Assembly (NCBI RefSeq): GCF_028657195.3
Contig: NZ_JANCPR020000043.1
Coordinates: 16,529-80,528, forward strand
DNA: 64,000 bases
Source: Streptomyces iconiensis
GTDB taxonomy: Bacteria > Actinomycetota > Actinomycetes > Streptomycetales > Streptomycetaceae
Reading direction: 5' to 3'
The position numbers and the translations under genes were made by a program. Positions 59,482 through 64,000 of the stretch are shown here, piece by piece. Below the pieces are notes generated by a model that made no database searches, was not told the origin of the DNA, and saw only the letters and a list, made by a program, of their open reading frames with translations. Within the stretch, counting starts at the first letter, position 1. Each line of letters begins with the position of its first letter.

Positions 59482-61596
59482 ATGCGCCTCACCTCCTCCT
59501 CCGCCTCGCCCGCTGACATAGCGAACTCCGCACCGGTTCTGTCCGGTTCCTCTCCCGACGCGTCCGGGTATGCGCACGACTGGGCGCTGGTGGACGTGGA
59601 GACGTCGGGGCTGGTGGCGCGGCAGGATCGGGTGCTGTCGTTGGCTGTGATCACGGTGGGGGCCGACGGGGAGCGGACCGGAGAGTTCTCGACGTTACTG
59701 AATGCCGGAGTCGACCCGGGGCCTGTGGAGGTGCACGGACTGACGGCGGAACGGCTGCGCGGGGCACCAACGTTCGCGGAGGTCGCCGGACAGGTCGCGG
59801 CGATGCTGGAGGGCCGCGTACTGGTGGCGCACAACGCGCAGTTCGACTACGACTTCCTCGCGCACGAGTTCGCGCGCGCTTCCACGTGGCTGCCGGTGGC
59901 CCGGCGCTTGTGCACGCTGGCGCTGAGCCGCCGGGTCGATCCGCCGACCGAGGACCTGCGGCTGGGCACGTTGGCCGCGTACTACGGCGTACCGCAGACG
60001 CGTGCGCACGACGCGCTGGACGACACCCGTGTGCTGGCCGGGGTGTTGCGGGCCTCGCTCGACGAGGCGGAGCGACTCGGGTTGCCGTTGCCCTTTGTGT
60101 CGTGCCCTCCCCGGCAGGACCCGGCGTTCGCGCCGCAGCCGCCGAAGACGCCATGCGCGTACGGCAATCCGGGGCGGCTTGCGCCAGGTGGCCCGTTGGC
60201 GCAGGGCATGAAGGTGGCGATCACGGGCGCGACGGCCACGTCCCGCGCGGAGTTGGTCGCGCGGTGTGTCGCGGCGGGGCTCAACGTGGTGGGCTCGGTC
60301 AGCCGCCACACCAGCGTGCTGGTCACCAACGACAGTTCGGCAGGTTCGGCGAAGGCCCGCCGTGCCCGCGCCGAGGGCGTGCCGGTCATCGACGAGGCCG
60401 CACTGCTGCGACTCCTTGAGGACGTGCGGCCGGGCGCCCCGCTCGAAAACGCCGCCGCGCCACCTGCCGTCCCGCTCACCGCTGCGCTCGGCACCCCGAC
60501 CGCCTCTCCGCCCGCCTCCACACTCGCCGCTCCTGCGGCGCCCTCGCCGCCGACACCCGTACCGGCCGGTGTGCCCGAGCCGGCCGACGTCCCCGAGCCG
60601 ACTGGCGTCCCCGAGCCGACCGACGTCCCAGAGCCCAGGGGGCCCGAGCCCGTGGGGGCCGAGTCGCCGGTTTCCGCACCGGCTCCGGCACCGGCACCCC
60701 CACGCGTCCCGGCCGCCCCCGCCCCCGTACGGGACTCGGGAACCGCTCCCGCGTCAGGAACCGCTCCCGCGAAGGGCCCCGCCCCCGTATGGGGCAGCCC
60801 GCTCGCGGCCCGTCGCGTGCTCGTCGTCGGCGGCACACACGGTGCGGCGGCCCGGGCGCGTTCGCGGATAGTGGAGTTGGGCGGCGCAGCGGCGATCAAC
60901 CTGTCAGCGAGCGTGACGGACGTCGTCGTACTCACCGACGGCGAGACCGACCGCCGCATGGCGCGGATCGCCGCGCTGGAGATCCCCACGTACGCGGCGG
61001 AGTGGCTGGACGCACCCGTCGTCCCGCACGCCGTCCGGCCCGTCCTGGCGCGGCGGGAGCCTCTGGTGTTGCCGCGGGGCGGCGTCTTCGACCTGCCGCC
61101 GGCCGGACCGGGGCAGGGGGTCGTGTGGCAGGTGGGGGCCAGTTGGGCGCAGCGTACGGCGTGCGAGGTGGATCTGGTCGGCTTTGTGCTGGACGGCGAC
61201 GAACAGGTGTCCTGCGACGCGGACTTCGTCTTCTACGGCGCTCCGGAGAGCCCGGACGGCAGCGTGCGGCTGCTCACCGACGGGCCGACCGAGCAGACCT
61301 TGACGGTCGATCTGGCGGTACTGCCGCCGGGGGCGCGCCGGGTGGTGGTGGCAGCGGCCATCGACGGGGAAGAGGTCACCTTCGGCGACATCGGCGCCGT
61401 ACAGGTCACCGTCGCTCCCGGCGGCCGGGCCAGACCGCTGGCGCAGGCGGCGCTGGACGCGGCGACGACGGAACGCACCCTGCTGCTGGCCGAGTTGTAC
61501 CGCCGGGGACCCCTGTGGCGCTTCCGTGCCGTGGGGCAGGGCTACGACCACGGTCTCGCAGCGCTGGCCGAGGAGTACGGCGTGAACGTCGGCTGA
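59482..61596 (+). CDS. DEDDh exonuclease - BRCT - BRCT - TerD fusion protein
   Basis: A 704-residue protein. Residues ~33-195 are a DnaQ-like 3'-5' exonuclease: WALVDVETSGL (Exo I, DxE), LVAHNAQFDYDFL (Exo II) and HDALDDTRVLAGVL (Exo III, HxxxxD). Residues ~240-315 are a BRCT domain (MKVAITGATATSRAELVARC). A Pro/Ala linker with VPEPTDVPEP repeats follows, then a second BRCT-like domain (RRVLVVGGTHGAAARARSRI). The C-terminal ~180 residues are TerD (CEVDLVGFVLDGDEQVSCDADFVFY). TerD proteins bind calcium and belong to tellurite/stress complexes. The fusion joins DNA end processing to the Ter system. ATG 59482 lacks a clear ribosome site. Confidence 0.92.
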   Translation: MRLTSSSASPADIANSAPVLSGSSPDASGYAHDWALVDVETSGLVARQDRVLSLAVITVGADGERTGEFSTLLNAGVDPGPVEVHGLTAERLRGAPTFAEVAGQVAAMLEGRVLVAHNAQFDYDFLAHEFARASTWLPVARRLCTLALSRRVDPPTEDLRLGTLAAYYGVPQTRAHDALDDTRVLAGVLRASLDEAERLGLPLPFVSCPPRQDPAFAPQPPKTPCAYGNPGRLAPGGPLAQGMKVAITGATATSRAELVARCVAAGLNVVGSVSRHTSVLVTNDSSAGSAKARRARAEGVPVIDEAALLRLLEDVRPGAPLENAAAPPAVPLTAALGTPTASPPASTLAAPAAPSPPTPVPAGVPEPADVPEPTGVPEPTDVPEPRGPEPVGAESPVSAPAPAPAPPRVPAAPAPVRDSGTAPASGTAPAKGPAPVWGSPLAARRVLVVGGTHGAAARARSRIVELGGAAAINLSASVTDVVVLTDGETDRRMARIAALEIPTYAAEWLDAPVVPHAVRPVLARREPLVLPRGGVFDLPPAGPGQGVVWQVGASWAQRTACEVDLVGFVLDGDEQVSCDADFVFYGAPESPDGSVRLLTDGPTEQTLTVDLAVLPPGARRVVVAAAIDGEEVTFGDIGAVQVTVAPGGRARPLAQAALDAATTERTLLLAELYRRGPLWRFRAVGQGYDHGLAALAEEYGVNVG

Positions 61597-61839
61597 CGTA
61601 CGGCGGTGACGCGAGCGCGGCGGCCCGCTCCGGCCCCTTCGGTCCAGCCTTTTCGGTCCGGCGCCTTCGGTCCGGCCACGCAAGCCCCGCGAAGTTCGCG
61701 CGGCTGCGCTCGGGCAGGTACCCAGGCCGGGGGCCGCCTCGTAGGGGGAGGGGAGACACCGGCACCCTTGCCCACATGGGGCGGGCCGCCGATGAGGTGG
61801 ATCACGCGCAGAGGCTACGCGCAACGCCGAACCCCCGCC

Positions 61840-62304
61840 TCAGCGCGGATCGGTGCGGCTGAGGCTCGTGGTGAGGGACCAGATGACGAAGAGCGCGATG
61901 ACGATGGCGATGACCGCCCAGACCGGCTGGTACGGCAGCCACATGAAGTTCGCGACCATCACCAGTACGGCCATCACGGTGCCGGTGATGCGGGCCCAGG
62001 CGATGCCCTGGAGGATGCCGATGCCGGTCAGGGCCACCACCACACCGAGTACGAGGTGGACCCAGCCCCAGGTGTGGATGTCGAACTTGAACATGTAGTC
62101 CTCGCCCACGGCGCCGTACACGTCGTCGGTCGCGATGCCTGAGATCCCCGTGAGCATCCCGAACACGCCGGTCACCAGGAGCAGGACTCCGGCGAACATC
62201 GTTCCGCCGGACACCCACACCTCCGTCTCGTCCTCCGGCACGGGCGTGGTGTGCCCCTGGTGGTCCGTTACGGGCCCGAGCTTCTCGTCCGTGCTGTCGT
62301 GCAT
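61840..62304 (-). CDS. four-helix membrane protein of the DUF7144 type
   Basis: About 154 residues. ATG 62304 has GGGAGG upstream. An acidic N-terminal tail precedes four helices: GGTMFAGVLLLVTGVFGMLTGI, HTWGWVHLVLGVVVALTGIGIL, ARITGTVMAVLVMVANFMW and PVWAVIAIVIALFVIWSL. The HTWGWVHL motif is typical of this abundant actinobacterial family of unknown function. Convergent with the exonuclease gene; the 240-bp spacer holds three CCTTCGGTCC repeats near 61636-61680. Confidence 0.85.
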   Translation of the reverse strand: MHDSTDEKLGPVTDHQGHTTPVPEDETEVWVSGGTMFAGVLLLVTGVFGMLTGISGIATDDVYGAVGEDYMFKFDIHTWGWVHLVLGVVVALTGIGILQGIAWARITGTVMAVLVMVANFMWLPYQPVWAVIAIVIALFVIWSLTTSLSRTDPR

Positions 62305-62429
62305 GGGCCACCTCCCGGTCGCTGCCTCCGAGAGTGGCGCCGCGCGTCCGGAGGGGGCGAGCGAACGGGGGCCATTCGGGTGGCCTCCCGGTCCCCGTTC
62401 CACGGTCGCGCCAGGGTTGCCGTCGTCGG

Positions 62430-62807
62430 CTAGGCCCCCCACACCGCCTGCGCCAGCACGACTCCGGCGTAGGCGGCGCCCAGGCCGGCGACGATGCTCG
62501 CGGCGACGTTGACGAGGGCGTAGAACTTGGTGCCCTCCTCGGCGAGGCGCATCGTCTCGTAGGAGAAAGTGGAGTACGTGCTCAGGGCGCCGCACAGGCC
62601 GGTTCCGAGCAGGAACTGGAGCTGTGAGGAGGCCGCTCCGGCCAGCGCCGCGCCCGTCACGGCACCCAGGATCAGGCAGCCGGCGACGTTGACGAGGAAC
62701 GTGCCCCAGGGGAAGACGGAGTCGTGCCGGGACTGCACCGCGCGGTCGGTGACATAGCGCAGAGGGGCGCCGACGGCGGCGCCTGCGATGACGAATACCC
62801 AGCTCAC
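62430..62807 (-). CDS. crcB: fluoride exporter FluC/CrcB subunit
   Basis: A 125-residue protein with four helices and CrcB motifs: GAAVGAPLRYVTD, FPWGTFLVNVAGCLILG (the GT.. N pore asparagine) and GALSTYSTFSYETM (the phenylalanine-box region). GTG 62807 overlaps the upstream DUF190 stop (GTGA). Single-domain Fluc subunits assemble in opposite orientations; with the second crcB two genes upstream it likely forms a heterodimeric fluoride channel. Confidence 0.93.
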   Translation of the reverse strand: MSWVFVIAGAAVGAPLRYVTDRAVQSRHDSVFPWGTFLVNVAGCLILGAVTGAALAGAASSQLQFLLGTGLCGALSTYSTFSYETMRLAEEGTKFYALVNVAASIVAGLGAAYAGVVLAQAVWGA

Positions 62808-63160
62808 GCGGCGTCCTCCTGCTCCGTACCGCCCATGGGGCGCAGGACTTCGACCTCGTCGAGGACCACCAGAGCCTCCCGCGTCAGTTCGTCGATGCGC
62901 GGCAGGAAGGCACGGACGCGCTCCTCGGTGTCAACGATCACCACGGCGACGGGCAGGTCCTCGCTGAGGGAGAGCAGCCGCGCGGAGTGGATCAGGGAGG
63001 AGGCGCCGAAGCCCTCGACGCCCCGGAAGACGCTGGCACCCGCGAGACCGGCCTCGTGGGCCCTGTGGACGATCTCCGTGCAGGCGGGCCTGTGCCCGTG
63101 CTGGTCACTCTCGCCGAGGAACACCGTCAGGCGCAGAGCGTTTCCGTGCGGCCTCGTCAT
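62804..63160 (-). CDS. DUF190 family protein
   Basis: A 118-residue PII-like fold protein: RLTVFLGESDQHGHRPACTEIVHRAHEAGLAGASVFRGVEGFG, then VVIVDTEERVRAFLPRIDEL. DUF190 genes are regularly placed with crcB, as here, and are coupled on both sides (ATGA at the start, GTGA at the end). The role may be regulation of the fluoride channel, but the biochemistry is unknown. Confidence 0.92.
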   Translation of the reverse strand: MTRPHGNALRLTVFLGESDQHGHRPACTEIVHRAHEAGLAGASVFRGVEGFGASSLIHSARLLSLSEDLPVAVVIVDTEERVRAFLPRIDELTREALVVLDEVEVLRPMGGTEQEDAA

Positions 63161-63693
63161 CGTGACCTCCAGGCGAGCGCGCGCCGGGTCAGTACGGCCG
63201 CGGTCCATACGGCTGCCAGCGCTGCCAGCAGGGTCAGCCCGAGGTAGGCCAGGCCGATTGCGATCCGGCCCGTGTCCAGCAGGCGCTGGATGTCGACCGC
63301 GTACGTCGAGAACGTGGTGAAGCCGCCGAGCACACCGGTGCCGAAGAACGGCCGTACGAGGCGGTGCGCCGCCCACGCCTCGGTGACGAGGACGAGGAAC
63401 ACGCCGATGACGGCGCATCCGGTGACGTTCACCCACAGGGTCGTCCACGGGAAGCCGCCTGGCGGGGTGGGCCACACGAGGGAGGCGCCATAGCGGGCAC
63501 AGGCGCCGAGTACCCCGCCGACGGCCACGACGCCGATGACGGGCGACTGCCCGCGCCAGGCATGCGGGTTGGGGGCACCTTCCGGCCGAAGGCTGGGGGA
63601 AGGACCCGGGGCGAAGGCCACGCCGAGATCCGGGTCCATGGGTTCATCGGCCTCGCGGTCATCGGTCTCGCGGGGCCCTGGAAGCCGTTGCAC
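63157..63693 (-). CDS. crcB: fluoride exporter FluC/CrcB subunit with N-terminal extension
   Basis: About 178 residues from GTG 63693 (AGGAG 5 bp upstream); ATG 63639 is the alternative. A ~60-residue polar extension precedes the channel: VAVGGVLGACARYGASLV, FPWTTLWVNVTGCAVIGVFL and GTGVLGGFTTFSTYAVD, the last carrying the GGFTTFSTY phenylalanine box. It differs enough from the downstream crcB to be the opposite-topology partner. First gene of the three-gene fluoride module. Confidence 0.92.
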   Translation of the reverse strand: MQRLPGPRETDDREADEPMDPDLGVAFAPGPSPSLRPEGAPNPHAWRGQSPVIGVVAVGGVLGACARYGASLVWPTPPGGFPWTTLWVNVTGCAVIGVFLVLVTEAWAAHRLVRPFFGTGVLGGFTTFSTYAVDIQRLLDTGRIAIGLAYLGLTLLAALAAVWTAAVLTRRALAWRSR

Positions 63694-63841
63694 ACTTTCT
63701 CCTACTCGCCGGGCGCCCGGACACGGGCGCACACTCTCGCAAGCAGGGACCGTTGGCGGCACGACACCGCGGTTCGGGTACGGCAGGCCCCTCCGCCGCC
63801 CGGCGCACTCAGATGCACCGTTCCTCCAGGCTAACCCCACC

Positions 63842-64000
63842 CCTCGAACGGGGCTCGTCCGGTCCAGGCAAGGGGCGGGCACCCCCGCCCTCAGGGGCGC
63901 GAGGAACTGCGCGACAAGCCACAACGGTCTGCAGCCCGCAAGGCACACACAGACCCACCCCCTCCCCGCGCACCCGCACCCGGACGAGCCCCGTTCGAGG
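63842..64000. repeat. 21-bp inverted repeat flanking a dispersed Streptomyces intergenic repeat
   Basis: CCTCGAACGGGGCTCGTCCG plus one G (63842-63862) is exactly complementary to 63980-64000, at the window edge. Between the arms, 63893-63940 carries GGGGCGCGAGGAACTGCGCG followed by ACAAGCCACAACGG. I know this as a sequence that recurs many times between genes in Streptomyces genomes. The repeat unit may extend beyond the window. The rest of 63694-63841 shows no gene; it holds the promoter of the fluoride module. Confidence 0.8.

Overview
The window is high-GC actinobacterial DNA, almost certainly from a Streptomyces chromosome. Codon third positions are strongly G/C, GTG starts are common, and stop/start overlaps of the ATGA or GTGA type are frequent. 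The gene content is typical of the genus: SsbB, the sporulation dynamins DynA/DynB, XRE-DUF397 pairs and a TerD-exonuclease fusion. The right end carries an intergenic repeat that I recognise from many Streptomyces genomes. The gene order malQ ... ROK regulator ... ssbB ... dynB-dynA is, from memory, the arrangement of the core S. coelicolor chromosome.

Left part (1-19.7 kb): the 5' end of malQ, a secreted GH84-type glycosidase, an HNH endonuclease, an MscS channel and a ROK repressor with a readable promoter and operator. Next comes a seven-gene minus-strand cluster, glnX-glnH-coiled-coil-pknG-PP2C-VWA-FHA. This is the mycobacterial GlnX/GlnH/PknG amino-acid-sensing pathway, extended with a phosphatase, a coiled-coil protein, a VWA protein and an FHA reader. 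Three of its proteins carry paired zinc ribbons, and two carry striking low-complexity segments.

Middle (20-34.3 kb): a protein-repair-type methyltransferase, an ABC exporter, a group II truncated globin, a thioesterase, EttA with a TTG start, a sortase-anchored thioester-domain surface protein that has lost its reactive cysteine, SsbB, DynB and DynA, then tRNA-Arg(TCT).

Accessory stretch (34.5-50.9 kb): TetR/hydrolase/oxidoreductase loci (one with an SDR destroyed by tandem duplications), tRNA-fMet, an orphan lasso-peptide-type RRE (PqqD) gene, a DUF4232 lipoprotein, an XRE sensor with a minisatellite linker, a frameshifted MFS transporter whose last helices are read in frame with a TauD-family dioxygenase, and an alkylsulfatase with a TetR regulator. 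Short tandem repeats are unusually dense here.

Right part (51-64 kb): a polymorphic toxin operon (SseB-like, secretion-partner-like, RHS toxin with a frameshift, putative immunity protein), an RsbW-like ATPase divergent from an XRE-DUF397-DUF397 module, a 704-residue exonuclease-BRCT-BRCT-TerD fusion, a small membrane protein, and a translationally coupled crcB-DUF190-crcB fluoride module.
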